Source: Micromonospora sp. WMMA1363 (GTDB lineage Bacteria; Actinomycetota; Actinomycetes; Mycobacteriales; Micromonosporaceae). Taken from it: a DNA stretch of 64,000 nt. A model generated the notes under the pieces. That model was not told the origin of the DNA. It saw only the letters and a list, made by a program, of their open reading frames with translations, and did no database searches. The stretch's first letter is position 1. The number at the start of each line of letters is the position of its first letter. Below, piece by piece: positions 49,086 to 59,450 of the stretch. A program made the position numbers and the translations under genes. The DNA lies in assembly GCF_030345795.1 (NCBI RefSeq), contig NZ_JAUALB010000001.1:496001-560000 (forward strand), given 5' to 3'.

Positions 49086-50351
49086 ATGAGTTCCTTCGCC
49101 AGCATCGAGCAGGCGGTGGCGGACATCGCCGCTGGCCGGCCCGTCGTCGTGGTCGACGACGCCGACCGGGAGAACGAGGGTGACCTCATTTTCGCGGCCG
49201 AGTTGGCCACGCCGGAGCTGCTCGCCTTCATGGTCCGGCACACCTCCGGCTACATCTGCGTGCCGCTCACCGAGAGCGAGTGCGACCGGCTGGACCTGCC
49301 GCCGATGTACCACACCAACCAGGACAAGCGCGGCACCGCCTACACGGTGACGGTCGACGCCCGGGAGGGCGTGAGCACCGGCATCTCGGCCGCCGACCGG
49401 GCACACACGGTCCGGCTGCTCGCCGACGCCGCCACCAGCCCCGCCGACCTGGCCCGACCCGGCCACGTCGTGCCGCTGCGGGCCCGGGAGGGCGGCGTGC
49501 TGCGCCGGCCGGGGCACACCGAGGCTGCGGTCGACCTGACCCGACTGGCCGGCCTGCGGCCGGCCGGAGTCCTCTGCGAGCTGGTCAACGACGACGGCAC
49601 CATGATGCGGGTGCCGGACCTGGAGAAGTTCTGCGCCGAGCACGCGCTGACCCTGGTCACCATCGCCGAACTGATCGCGTACCGGCGGCGTACGGAGAAG
49701 CAGGTCGAGCTGGTCGCCGATGCCCGGATGCCCACCCGGCACGGGCGGTTCCGGGCGCTGGGCTACCGCAGCGACTACGACTCGGCGGAGCACGTGGCGC
49801 TGGTCATGGGTGAGATCGGCGATGGCCGGGATGTGCTGGTGCGGGTGCACTCCGAGTGCCTCACCGGTGACGTGTTCGGCTCCGTACGCTGCGACTGTGG
49901 CCCGCAGCTCAACGCCGCCCTGGAGCGGGTCGCCCGGGAGGGACGGGGCGTGGTGCTCTACGTCCGCGGTCACGAGGGGCGGGGCATCGGCCTGTTGCAC
50001 AAGCTCCAGGCGTACCAGCTCCAGGACCTGGGCCGGGACACCGTCGACGCCAACCTCGACCTGGGCCTGCCGGCGGACGCGCGGGACTACGGCACCGGCG
50101 CGCAGATCCTCTACGACCTGGGCGTGCGCTCGATGCGGCTGCTGACCAACAACCCGGCCAAGCGGGCCGGACTGGAAGGGTACGGGCTGACCGTCATCGG
50201 GCGCGAGGGACTGCCGGTGCGACCGCACCCGGAGAACGTGCGCTACCTGCGCACCAAGCGGGACCGGATGGGGCACCTGCTGGACGAGTTGGACGAGGTT
50301 ACCGAGGCGCCGATGGGCCGCCCGGTCGCCGGCGACGAGATCGGAGTGTAG
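49086..50351 (+). CDS. ribBA: Bifunctional 3,4-dihydroxy-2-butanone 4-phosphate synthase / GTP cyclohydrolase II
   Basis: It supplies both precursors of riboflavin. The N-terminal RibB domain shows [17 protein letters not shown] and the loop [13 protein letters not shown]. The C-terminal GTP cyclohydrolase II domain begins near residue 205 with the zinc cysteines in [18 protein letters not shown] and the motif GHEGRGIGL. 421 residues is standard. Two bases separate it from ribH. Confidence 0.95.
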   Translation: MSSFASIEQAVADIAAGRPVVVVDDADRENEGDLIFAAELATPELLAFMVRHTSGYICVPLTESECDRLDLPPMYHTNQDKRGTAYTVTVDAREGVSTGISAADRAHTVRLLADAATSPADLARPGHVVPLRAREGGVLRRPGHTEAAVDLTRLAGLRPAGVLCELVNDDGTMMRVPDLEKFCAEHALTLVTIAELIAYRRRTEKQVELVADARMPTRHGRFRALGYRSDYDSAEHVALVMGEIGDGRDVLVRVHSECLTGDVFGSVRCDCGPQLNAALERVAREGRGVVLYVRGHEGRGIGLLHKLQAYQLQDLGRDTVDANLDLGLPADARDYGTGAQILYDLGVRSMRLLTNNPAKRAGLEGYGLTVIGREGLPVRPHPENVRYLRTKRDRMGHLLDELDEVTEAPMGRPVAGDEIGV

Positions 50352-50353
50352 CC

Positions 50354-50854
50354 ATGGCGGGTTTCGGGGAGCCGGGCATCGACGCGGTCGACGCCACCGG
50401 CCTCACGGTGGGCGTCGTCGCGGCCCGGTGGCACGGCGACCTCACTGACCACATGCTGGACCGGGCGGTCGCCGCGGCTGAGGCCTGCGGGGCGCGCGCG
50501 GTGGTGGCCCGGGTGGCCGGTTCGGTGGAACTGCCGGTGGTGGCCCAGGCGCTCGCCCGCCGCTGCGACGTGGTGGTCGCTCTCGGCGTCGTGGTCCGGG
50601 GCGCCACCGCGCACTTTGACCACGTCTGCCGCTCGGTGACTGACGGGCTCACCCGCGTGGCGCTGGACGAGGGGAAGCCGGTGGCCCACGGCGTGCTGAC
50701 CGTCAACACCATCGAGCAGGCCCGGGATCGGGCCGGCCTGCCCGGCTCGGCGGAGGACAAGGGCTGGTCGGCGACTGTCGCGGCGCTTGACGCCGCCTTG
50801 GCGGTCCGCAGTGTGTCCGTCGCCGGTGGCCATCGGGTCGGCTTCGGCGGCTGA
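50354..50854 (+). CDS. ribH: 6,7-dimethyl-8-ribityllumazine synthase
   Basis: It condenses the two riboflavin precursors. The family pattern is present: GVVAARWHGDLTDHMLDRAV, the binding strand RVAGSVELPVVAQALA, and VALGVVVRGATAHFDHVC with the catalytic His region. 166 residues. It is the last gene of the rib operon; the 135-base gap that follows contains no recognisable gene. Confidence 0.94.
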   Translation: MAGFGEPGIDAVDATGLTVGVVAARWHGDLTDHMLDRAVAAAEACGARAVVARVAGSVELPVVAQALARRCDVVVALGVVVRGATAHFDHVCRSVTDGLTRVALDEGKPVAHGVLTVNTIEQARDRAGLPGSAEDKGWSATVAALDAALAVRSVSVAGGHRVGFGG

Positions 50855-50977
50855 CGCCTCCACGACCGGCCCGCTCGCCGACCGGCCCGCGCCGTGACCC
50901 GGTCTCCGACCGGCGCCGCGGGCGGACGAGTCCGGGTCTGTCACGGGCCCGGTGCGGGTGGCGGGCGGTCCGGTTGA

Positions 50978-50983
50978 GAGAAT
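50978..50983 (+). promoter_or_regulatory. Putative -10 box of hisE (leaderless)
   Basis: GAGAAT lies six bases before the GTG start of hisE, with no Shine-Dalgarno sequence between them. Confidence 0.35.
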
Positions 50984-50989
50984 CGGCGG

Positions 50990-51253
50990 GTGAAGACGTT
51001 CGAGGAGTTGTTCGCCGAGCTGCAGGCCAAGGCCACTGCCGGCACCCCGGGCTCGGGCACGGTCGCGGCCCTGGGAAAGGGGGTGCACTTCATCGGTAAG
51101 AAGGTCGTCGAGGAGGCCGCCGAGTCGTGGATGGCCGCCGAGCACGAGGGTCCCGAGCGGACCGCCGAGGAGATCTCCCAGCTGCTCTACCAGGTGCAGG
51201 TGCTCATGCTCGCCACCGGTCTCGACCTGAAGGACGTCTACCGACATCTGTGA
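50990..51253 (+). CDS. hisE: Phosphoribosyl-ATP pyrophosphatase
   Basis: It catalyses the second step of histidine synthesis. The 87-residue all-helical protein of the MazG-like fold has [33 protein letters not shown] with the metal-binding glutamates, and [17 protein letters not shown] start at 50990. hisG follows 48 bases later, so the first two steps of the pathway are encoded together. Confidence 0.94.
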   Translation: MKTFEELFAELQAKATAGTPGSGTVAALGKGVHFIGKKVVEEAAESWMAAEHEGPERTAEEISQLLYQVQVLMLATGLDLKDVYRHL

Positions 51254-51301
51254 GTGCGTCCCCCGCGTCGATCCTCCCCGATCATCAAGGAGCGCTCCGT
51301 C

Positions 51302-52147
51302 ATGCTACGTGTCGCCGTACCCAACAAGGGCGCCCTCGCCGAGTCGGCCGCCCAGATGCTGCGCGAGGCGGGCTACCGCCAGCGTACCGAACCGAAGGAC
51401 CTGGTCTGCCGGGACGAGTCCAACGACATCGAGTTCTTCTATCTGCGCCCGAAGGACATCGCCACCTACGTCGGCTCCGGTGACCTCGACGTCGGCATCA
51501 CCGGCCGGGACCTGCTGATCGATTCCGGTGCCCCGGCGGAGGAGGTGGTCGACCTGGCCTTCGGTCGGGCCACCTTCCGCTTCGCCGCCCGACCAACGGA
51601 CGTCGACTCGGTGCAGGAGCTGGGTGGGCACCGGATCGCCACCGCCTATCCGGGGCTGGTCGAGCGGCACCTCGTTGAACTGGGCGTCAAGGCCGACGTG
51701 ATCCGCCTGGACGGCGCAGTGGAGAACGCCATCCGGCTGGGTGTCGCCGACGTGGTCGCCGACGTGGTGGAGACCGGTGCCACGCTGCGACAGGCCGGTC
51801 TGGTGGTGTTCGGCGAGCCGCTGCTGCGTTCCTCGGCGGTGCTGGTCCGCCGGGCCGACGCGCCGACCCACCCGCAGTGCGAGCAGCTCCTGCGTCGGCT
51901 GCACGGGGTGCTCGTGGCCCGGCGCTACGTGATGCTCGCCTACGACGTCCCGGCGGCCCTGCTGGACCGGGCCAGCTCGCTGACCCCGGGCATCGAGTCG
52001 CCGACCGTGTCCCCGCTGCACCGGGAGGGTTGGGTCGCCGTGCAGGCAATGGTGCTCCGCGAACACGTGCACCGGATCATGGACGAGTTGTATGAGCTCG
52101 GCGCCCGCGCGATTCTCGTCACGAACATCCACGCCTGCCGGCTGTGA
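51302..52147 (+). CDS. hisG: ATP phosphoribosyltransferase, long form
   Basis: It catalyses the first, feedback-controlled step of histidine synthesis. The start LRVAVPNKGALAESAAQML, the substrate region GSGDLDVGITGRDLL and the PRPP loop VADVVETGATLRQAGL are followed by a C-terminal ACT-like regulatory domain (about residues 205-281), so it is the histidine-sensitive long form that works without HisZ. The ATG at 51302 follows AAGGAG by ten bases; the GTG at 51254 would add 16 unsupported residues. 281 residues. Confidence 0.95.
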   Translation: MLRVAVPNKGALAESAAQMLREAGYRQRTEPKDLVCRDESNDIEFFYLRPKDIATYVGSGDLDVGITGRDLLIDSGAPAEEVVDLAFGRATFRFAARPTDVDSVQELGGHRIATAYPGLVERHLVELGVKADVIRLDGAVENAIRLGVADVVADVVETGATLRQAGLVVFGEPLLRSSAVLVRRADAPTHPQCEQLLRRLHGVLVARRYVMLAYDVPAALLDRASSLTPGIESPTVSPLHREGWVAVQAMVLREHVHRIMDELYELGARAILVTNIHACRL

Positions 52148-52275
52148 ACCCTGCGGGATCCATGGTGATCGGTTGACCTCCGGCCACCGCGGGTCGGCTC
52201 GCCGGCAACGGGTCACCCGGCGGAGACCCACTCCGGGGTATGCGTGGCAGGGGCGGGTCGGCCCGGGCGGGATGG

Positions 52276-52281
52276 CAGACT
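52276..52281 (+). promoter_or_regulatory. Putative -10 box of the PH-domain gene (leaderless)
   Basis: CAGACT lies six bases before the GTG start, the same arrangement as at aroC and rpe. Confidence 0.35.
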
Positions 52282-52287
52282 GATGGG

Positions 52288-52761
52288 GTGAGCGAAACCG
52301 AGTCGATCCGTATCCGGCCCCACCGCATCCGGCTGGTCTGCTGGGCCTCGGCGGCCGCGTTGGTCGTGGTGTTCAGCGTGCTGGCCACGTCGCTGACCGG
52401 TCCGACCGGCAACGGCTACGGCAGCTTCCAGCGGGGTGATCAGCTCGCCATGATCGGCCTCGGTGTCTTCGGCGCGCTCGGCGTCCTGCTGTTCACCCGT
52501 CCGATGGTGCAGGCCGACGCGCGTCGCGTCCGGGTGCGCAACGTGATCGGCTCGTACGAGCTGCCCTGGGAGGTCGTGCGGGGGGTCCGCTTCGACCGGG
52601 GTGCGCCCTGGGCGAGCCTGGAACTGCACGACGACGACCTGCTGCCGATGGTGGCCCTCCAGGCCGCCGACAAGGAGCTGGCCGTCGAGGGGGTTCGGGC
52701 GCTGCGCCGCCTGCACCAGGCCCATCTGACCGACCAGGCCGAGCGCACCCCCGGTCGCTGA
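52288..52761 (+). CDS. PH-domain membrane protein of unknown function
   Basis: The 157-residue protein has two N-terminal membrane helices ([20 protein letters not shown] and [20 protein letters not shown]). A bacterial PH-like domain follows ([38 protein letters not shown]), typical of small actinobacterial membrane proteins next to hisG. The role is not known. GTG at 52288 is chosen for the -10 box just upstream and the lack of coding signal before it. The frame is closed by a polar tail. Confidence 0.75.
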   Translation: MSETESIRIRPHRIRLVCWASAAALVVVFSVLATSLTGPTGNGYGSFQRGDQLAMIGLGVFGALGVLLFTRPMVQADARRVRVRNVIGSYELPWEVVRGVRFDRGAPWASLELHDDDLLPMVALQAADKELAVEGVRALRRLHQAHLTDQAERTPGR

Positions 52762-52926
52762 CCCACCACCGCCCCGCTCGGTTCCACGGCAGGGGCCGCA
52801 ACGCGCGGTCAAGGCGTGCGCTCCCGCAGCGGGCTCGGGTTCGGGTTCGGCTGCTCGCCTCGGATGCTGGACGACGTCCCCGGGAGGCTGGACCGGGCGG
52901 GCCCGGGTCCTCTCCCGCCGCCCGGT

Positions 52927-53174
52927 TTGGGGAGGCCGCGACGGGGGTGTAGTGTTGTGGGGTCGACCAGGCTGTCCGCGGGTGCGCGGCGGTCATGAAA
53001 GTGGAGCGCCCTGCTCCCACCCGAGTCGCCGCACCGGTGGCCGGGTCCGGTCATCGGTTCCGGGCACGTCCCGGTTCCGGATGCGCGATCCTGTGATCGT
53101 GCCGACCGGTCGAGCGGGCCCTGGCATGTGCTGGGGCCTTCTGCTTTCCGGGGTCGGCTCCCATCCGGGAGCCG
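52927..53174 (+). promoter_or_regulatory. infC promoter and structured 5' leader
   Basis: A -35 TTGGGG (52927-52932), a 17-base spacer and a -10 TAGTGT (52950-52955) give a good promoter. The predicted leader is about 250 bases and carries no convincing gene. Near its end a perfect hairpin forms between CGGCTCCC (53155-53162) and GGGAGCCG (53167-53174), about 30 bases before the infC ribosome binding site. Long leaders of infC-rpmI-rplT operons often bind L20, so autoregulation is plausible. The remaining 165 bases upstream (52762-52926) show only short GGGTTC repeats. Confidence 0.55.
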
Positions 53175-53215
53175 CGGGGTCGGCCACGCAGGAAGAATCG
53201 ACTCGAGGAGGCCCC

Positions 53216-53845
53216 ATCAGCGTCGAACCACGCGTGAACGAGCAGATCCGGGCACGTGAGGTCCGACTGGTCGGCCCTGAAGGTGAGCAGGTGGGCATCG
53301 TCCCGCTGGAGCGCGCCCTTCAGCTGGCCGCGGACGTCGACCTGGACCTGGTCGAGGTTGCGCCGATGGCGCGCCCACCGGTGTGCAAGCTCATGGACTT
53401 CGGCAAGTTCAAGTATGAGAGCGCACTGAAGGCGCGCGAAGCGCGGCGTAACCAGCAGCAGACCGTCATCAAGGAGATGAAGCTCCGGCCAAAGATCGAC
53501 CCGCACGACTACGAGACCAAGAAGGGTCACGTGGTGCGGTTCCTCAAGGCCGGCGACAAGGTCAAGGTGACGATCATGTTCCGCGGTCGGGAGCAGAGCC
53601 GCCCGGAGCTGGGGTACCGGCTCCTGCGCCGACTCGAGTCCGAGATCTCGGAGCTGGGGTACGTCGAGGCCGCGCCGAAGCAGGACGGCCGAAATATGAT
53701 CATGGTGCTTGCGCCGCACCGCGCCACCAAGGCCGCCGCCACGGCGGCCCGCGGTAGCGCACTGCCGCGGGGCGAGCGGGAATCCGGCGCCGCCGAGGCG
53801 CCGCCGGCCGAGGCGGCCGGGCCCGCCGGGAGCACCGGCGAGTAA
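53216..53845 (+). CDS. infC: Translation initiation factor IF-3 (probable AUC start)
   Basis: It prevents premature 30S-50S joining and checks the start codon. The normal IF-3 N-terminus ([20 protein letters not shown]) is preceded by ATC at 53216, with GAGGAGG four bases upstream and no ATG, GTG or TTG nearby in frame. A rare AUC start is therefore likely, as IF-3 commonly represses its own mRNA through a non-standard start. The GTG at 53234 would lose the first six residues. The C-domain ([39 protein letters not shown]) is complete. 209 residues with an Ala/Gly/Glu-rich tail. Confidence 0.93.
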   Translation: MSVEPRVNEQIRAREVRLVGPEGEQVGIVPLERALQLAADVDLDLVEVAPMARPPVCKLMDFGKFKYESALKAREARRNQQQTVIKEMKLRPKIDPHDYETKKGHVVRFLKAGDKVKVTIMFRGREQSRPELGYRLLRRLESEISELGYVEAAPKQDGRNMIMVLAPHRATKAAATAARGSALPRGERESGAAEAPPAEAAGPAGSTGE

Positions 53846-53865
53846 CAGGGGAGAAGACGTTCCAC

Positions 53866-54060
53866 ATGCCGAAGATGAAGAGCCACACCGGGATGGGTAA
53901 GCGCGTCCGGCTGACCGGCAAGGGCAAGGTCGTTGCCCAGCAGGCCGGCCTGCGTCACAACCTGGAGAAGAAGCCCTCCACCCGGACCCGCCGGCTGACC
54001 GGCACCGTCGAGCTGGCCAAGGCTGACGTGAAGCGCATCAAGAAGCTGCTCGGCCGCTGA
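53866..54060 (+). CDS. rpmI: 50S ribosomal protein L35
   Basis: The 64-residue basic protein starts PKMKSHTGMGKRVRLTGKGK and ends DVKRIKKLLGR, the standard L35 pattern. It lies 20 bases after infC and 32 before rplT, in the conserved infC-rpmI-rplT operon. Confidence 0.97.
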   Translation: MPKMKSHTGMGKRVRLTGKGKVVAQQAGLRHNLEKKPSTRTRRLTGTVELAKADVKRIKKLLGR

Positions 54061-54092
54061 CGCGCGCCACCTGAACCGACGAAGGAGTTGAG

Positions 54093-54485
54093 ATGGCACG
54101 CGTCAAGCGGGCTGTGAACGCCCAGAAGAAGCGCCGTACCCTGCTGGAGACCGCGAGCGGCTACCGCGGTCAGCGCTCCCGCCTGTACCGCAAGGCCAAG
54201 GAGCAGGTGCTGCACTCGATGCAGTACGCCTACCGGGACCGTCGCGACCGCAAGGGTGACTTCCGGCAGCTGTGGATCCAGCGGATCAACGCGGGCGCCC
54301 GCGCCAACGGGATGACCTACAACCGCCTGATCCAGGGACTGCGCCTGGCCGGCATCGAGGTCGACCGGAAGATCCTGGCCGACCTGGCCGTCAACGACGC
54401 CGCCGCGTTCGCGGCGATCGTCGAACTGGCCCGCGCCGCCGTGGCGGAGCAGGGCACCGGTGGCGCCGCGGCCCAGGCCGCCTGA
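54093..54485 (+). CDS. rplT: 50S ribosomal protein L20
   Basis: The 130-residue protein has the standard start [20 protein letters not shown] followed by [20 protein letters not shown] and the globular RNA-binding C-domain ([19 protein letters not shown]). It is a candidate repressor of its own operon through the infC leader. AAGGAG precedes the ATG. A short Ala/Gly tail is added at the end. Confidence 0.97.
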   Translation: MARVKRAVNAQKKRRTLLETASGYRGQRSRLYRKAKEQVLHSMQYAYRDRRDRKGDFRQLWIQRINAGARANGMTYNRLIQGLRLAGIEVDRKILADLAVNDAAAFAAIVELARAAVAEQGTGGAAAQAA

Positions 54486-54517
54486 CCACCGCCCACGGTC
54501 GGATCGAGGCGTCTCCC

Positions 54518-55404
54518 ATGCAGCCAGTACCGCGCGGGAGGCGCCTCGACGCCGTCTTGGGGCCGTTCACCCCGCGTACCCCGCGGGTCGTGGCCGCCCG
54601 CCGGCTTCAGCGCCGCCGCGACCGCGAGGCCACCGGCCGGTTCCTGACCGAGGGACCGCAGGCCGTCCGGGAAGCCCTCGCCCGGCCCCGCACGGTCCTG
54701 GAGCTCTTCGGCACGCCGGCGGCCCTCGACCGGTACTCGGATCTGGCCGCCCGGGCGGCCGCCGACGACGTTCCGGTCTCCGAGGTCACCGCGGAGGCGC
54801 TCGCCGCGCTCACCGAGACCGTCGCCCCGCAGGGCCTGGTAGCGGTGTGCCGGCACCTCGACGTGCCCCTGGACGCCGCCCTCGGGCGCCAGCCGCGGCT
54901 GGTCGCGGTCCTTGCCGGCATCCGCGACCCGGGTAACGCCGGCACCGTCCTGCGTACCGCCGACGCGGCCGGCGCGCAGACGGTCGTCTTCGCCGGCGAA
55001 GCCGTCGACCCCTACAACGGCAAGGCCGTGCGGGCGTCGGCCGGCAGCCTCTTCCACGTTGACGTGGTACGCGCGCCCGACTCCCTTGTGGTGGTCGGCG
55101 CGCTGCGGGCCGCCGGGCTCGCCGTGCTGGCCACCACCGGGTCCGGCGCGGCCGACCTGGACGACCTCGCCGACGCCGGCCGGCTGGTCGCTCCCACCGC
55201 GTGGCTTTTCGGCTCAGAGGCGCACGGGCTGCCCGAGGAACTGACCGCCGCCGCCGATGCCCGGGTCCGGGTGCCGCTGCACGGACGTGCCGAGAGCCTG
55301 AACCTGGCTGCGGCCGCGGCGGTGTGCCTGTACGCTTCAGCGAGAGCGCAGCGACGGCCGTCGAGTGGTCGCGCGGCCGAGACTGCAGGGGAGAGCAGCC
55401 GCCC

Positions 55405-55408
<4 letters not shown>
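54518..55408 (+). CDS. TrmH (SpoU) family RNA 2'-O-methyltransferase
   Basis: The SPOUT-fold methyltransferase shows motif 1 (AGIRDPGNAGTVLRTADAAG), motif 2 (LFGSEAHGLPEEL) and motif 3 (RVPLHGRAESLNLAAAAAVC), the knot that binds SAM. An N-terminal substrate-binding domain (ATGRFLTEGPQAVREAL) suggests the 23S rRNA Gm2251 or a related site; the exact target is unknown. ATG at 54518 gives 296 residues; the frame is open upstream inside rplT but non-coding. It commonly sits between rplT and pheS in actinobacteria. Confidence 0.9.
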
Positions 55409-56643
<1,235 letters not shown>

Positions 56644-56684
56644 GCGGCTTGCGAGCACGAGTAACGGAGACGGTGGTCTGAGTC

Positions 56685-59264
56685 ATGCGAGTTTCTGTCA
56701 GTTGGCTGCGCGAGCACGTCGACCTGCCGACCCACCTGGCCCCGGCCGATGTGGAGCAGGCTCTGGTGAACCTCGGCCTCGAGGTCGAGTCCATCGTGGA
56801 TTTGGGCGAGACGGTCACCGGGTCGCTGGTGGTGGGTGCGGTCCGCGAGATCGAGGAGCTGACCGGCTTCAAGAAGCCGATCCGGTTCTGCCTCGTCGAC
56901 GTGGGCGGCGCCAACGGCACCGGCGAACTCCAGGAGATCGTTTGCGGCGCGCGGAATTTCGCCGTCGGTGACCGGGTGGTGGTGATCCTGCCCGGCGGCG
57001 TGCTGCCCGGCAACTTCGCCATCGGGGCGCGCAAGACGTACGGGCGCAACTCCAGCGGCATGATCTGCTCGGCGAAGGAACTGGGTCTGGGCGACGACCA
57101 CGCGGGCATCATCGTGCTACCCGCGTCCAGCCCGGCCGAGCCGGGCGACGACGCCCGGCCGGCGGTCGGGCTCGACGACGTGGTGGTCGAGGTCGAGCTG
57201 ACCCCGGACCGCGGCTACCAGATGTCGGTGCGCGGCATCGCCCGCGAGCTGGCCCAAGCCCTCGGGGTGCCGTTCCGCGACCCGGGGCTCGCGCCCGCGC
57301 CGGGCGCGACCGAGCAGCCGGCGTACCCGGTCGAGGTGCGGGACCCGGTCGGTTGCGACCGGTTCGCCGCCCGGATGGTCCGCGGTGTCGACCCGGCCGC
57401 GCCGTCGCCCGCCTGGATGGTGCGGCGGCTCACCACCGCCGGGATCCGGAGCCTCTCGCTTCCGGTGGACATCACCAACTACGTGATGCTCGAGCTGGGT
57501 CAGCCGATGCACGCGTTCGACGCCGACCGGATCGCCGGCCCGCTGGTGGTTCGCCGTGCCGAGTCGGGCGAGAAGCTGACCACCCTGGACGGTGTCTCCC
57601 GGGCACTCGTCGGGGAGGACATGGTGATCTGCGACGCCGGGCTGCCGAACCCCGTCGCGGGTGACGGCGCCGGCGCCCCGATCTCGCTCGCCGCGGTGAT
57701 GGGTGGGGAGAACAGCGAGGTGGTCGGGGGCACCACGAACGTGCTCTTCGAGGCCGCCCACTGGGATCCGGTGACGGTCGGGCGCACCGCCCGCCGGCAC
57801 AAGCTGTTCAGCGAGGCCGCGAAGCGCTGGGAGCGGGGGGTCGATCCGGCGCTGCCGTTGGTCGCCATCGAGCGGGCGGTCCGGCTGCTGGTCGAACACG
57901 GCGGTGGCACCGCCGGTGCGGAGATCCTCGACATCGACCACGTGCCGCCCCGGACGCCGGTCACCATTCCGGCCGACCTGCCCAGTCGGCGGGTCGGGGT
58001 GGAGTATTCCCCGACCCGGGTGGGCGCCCTGCTGGAACAGGTGGGCTGTGCGGTCGTGGTTGGCGCGGACCGGCTCGCCGAGGACCCGGGCGAGGTGGGC
58101 GTCCCGGCCGGCGGCGTGGTGGCGTTGACCGTCACCCCGCCGACCTGGCGGCCGGACCTCACCGACCCGGCCGACCTGGTCGAGGAGGTGGTCCGCCTCG
58201 ACGGGTACGACAAGGTGCCGTCGGTGCTGCCGGTGGCGCCCGCCGGCCGGGGGTTGACCTGGCAGCAGCGACGCCGGCGGGCGGTCGCCCGGGCGCTCGC
58301 CGACCAGGGGTACGTCGAGGTGCTGGCGCAGCCGTTCGTCGCCCCCGAACTGGCCGACCTGCTCGGACTGTCGGCCGACGACCCGCGCCGGCATGCGGTC
58401 CGGCTGGCCAACCCGTTGTCGGAGGAGGAGCCGCTGCTGCGTACCACGCTGCTGGGCCCGCTGCTCGGCATGCTCCGGCGCAACCTCGGCCGGGGCCAGC
58501 GCGACCTCGCCCTGTACGAGATCGGCTCGGTTTTCCTCCCACGTCCGGACGCGGGTGTTCCACCGCGGATGGGGGTGGAACAGCGCCCGTCGGACGCGGT
58601 GTTCGCCGCCGCCGACGCGGTCCTGCCGGACCAGCCCCGGCACGTCGCCGTGGTGCTCGCCGGAGAGGTCGAGCAGACCGGCTGGTGGGGCGCGGGCCGC
58701 GCGGCCGGCTGGGCGGACGCCGTCCAGGCGGGTCGCGATGTCCTCGCCGTCGCCGGTGTCCCAGGCGGCCAGGTCACCGTGCGGGCTGCCGAGTACGCGC
58801 CCTGGCACCCCGGTCGGTGCGCGCAGCTGCTGGTCGGTGGCGCCGTCGTCGGGTACGCGGGCGAGCTGCATCCGGCGGTCGTCGCGGCGCTGGAGTTGCC
58901 GCGGCGCAGCTGCGCCATGGAGCTGAACCTGGACGCGGTGCCCGCCGCGCCGATGCTCCAGGCGCCGGCCGTCTCGTCGTTCCCGCCCGCGCTGATCGAT
59001 GTCGCCCTGGTCGTCGACGCGTCGGTCCCCGCAGCGCAGGTTCAGCAGGCGCTGGTCGAGGGCGCCGGCGAGCTGCTGGAGTCGGTCCGCCTGTTCGACG
59101 TGTACGCCGCCGAGCAGCTGGGGGCGGGCCGCCGGTCGCTGGCGTACAAGCTGACGTTCCGGGCGCCCGACCGCACGCTGACGGTGGAGGAGGCGGTGGC
59201 CGCCCGCGACGCGGCGGTGGCCCGCGCCGCCGAACGCCACGACGCCACCCTCCGCGGCGCCTGA
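56685..59264 (+). CDS. pheT: Phenylalanyl-tRNA synthetase, beta subunit
   Basis: The beta subunit carries the editing and tRNA-binding domains. It starts with RVSVSWLREHVDLP, then the OB-fold EMAP-like domain (about residues 40-155: GSLVVGAVREIEELTGFKKP). The B3/B4 editing region, B5 and the catalytic-like domain follow (TVGRTARRHKLFSEAAKRWE). The C-terminal anticodon-binding fold (PALIDVALVVDASVPAAQV) is complete. 859 residues. A terminator follows 54 bases after the stop. Confidence 0.96.
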   Translation: MRVSVSWLREHVDLPTHLAPADVEQALVNLGLEVESIVDLGETVTGSLVVGAVREIEELTGFKKPIRFCLVDVGGANGTGELQEIVCGARNFAVGDRVVVILPGGVLPGNFAIGARKTYGRNSSGMICSAKELGLGDDHAGIIVLPASSPAEPGDDARPAVGLDDVVVEVELTPDRGYQMSVRGIARELAQALGVPFRDPGLAPAPGATEQPAYPVEVRDPVGCDRFAARMVRGVDPAAPSPAWMVRRLTTAGIRSLSLPVDITNYVMLELGQPMHAFDADRIAGPLVVRRAESGEKLTTLDGVSRALVGEDMVICDAGLPNPVAGDGAGAPISLAAVMGGENSEVVGGTTNVLFEAAHWDPVTVGRTARRHKLFSEAAKRWERGVDPALPLVAIERAVRLLVEHGGGTAGAEILDIDHVPPRTPVTIPADLPSRRVGVEYSPTRVGALLEQVGCAVVVGADRLAEDPGEVGVPAGGVVALTVTPPTWRPDLTDPADLVEEVVRLDGYDKVPSVLPVAPAGRGLTWQQRRRRAVARALADQGYVEVLAQPFVAPELADLLGLSADDPRRHAVRLANPLSEEEPLLRTTLLGPLLGMLRRNLGRGQRDLALYEIGSVFLPRPDAGVPPRMGVEQRPSDAVFAAADAVLPDQPRHVAVVLAGEVEQTGWWGAGRAAGWADAVQAGRDVLAVAGVPGGQVTVRAAEYAPWHPGRCAQLLVGGAVVGYAGELHPAVVAALELPRRSCAMELNLDAVPAAPMLQAPAVSSFPPALIDVALVVDASVPAAQVQQALVEGAGELLESVRLFDVYAAEQLGAGRRSLAYKLTFRAPDRTLTVEEAVAARDAAVARAAERHDATLRGA

Positions 59265-59318
59265 ACAGTGGGGAAGGCCCCCTCTCGCGGCCATCCCGGT
59301 TCATCCCGCTGATCACCC

Positions 59319-59352
59319 GGCCCGCCCCGTTTCGTGCGGGGCGGGCCTCTTT
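59319..59352 (+). terminator. Terminator after pheT
   Basis: GGCCCGCCCC and GGGGCGGGCC pair perfectly over a nine-base loop, followed by the T-rich TCTTTGCC. It separates the phe operon from the arg operon. Confidence 0.8.
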
Positions 59353-59383
59353 GCCGGCTACCTGTCGGCATCCTCATCATTTA

Positions 59384-59423
59384 CATGCAGCAGATTGCAT
59401 GACCATGCGGTGGCTGTTAGTCT
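59384..59423 (+). promoter_or_regulatory. argC promoter with an overlapping ArgR operator (ARG box)
   Basis: CATGCA-GCAGAT-TGCATG (59384-59401) is a perfect inverted repeat in an AT-rich patch, resembling actinobacterial ARG boxes. It overlaps a -35 TTGCAT (59395-59400), followed by a 17-base spacer and a -10 TAGTCT (59418-59423). ArgR with arginine bound here would block RNA polymerase and so the whole arg operon. Confidence 0.7.
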
Positions 59424-59450
59424 TCTTCGTATAGTCATGCGGAGGTGAGT

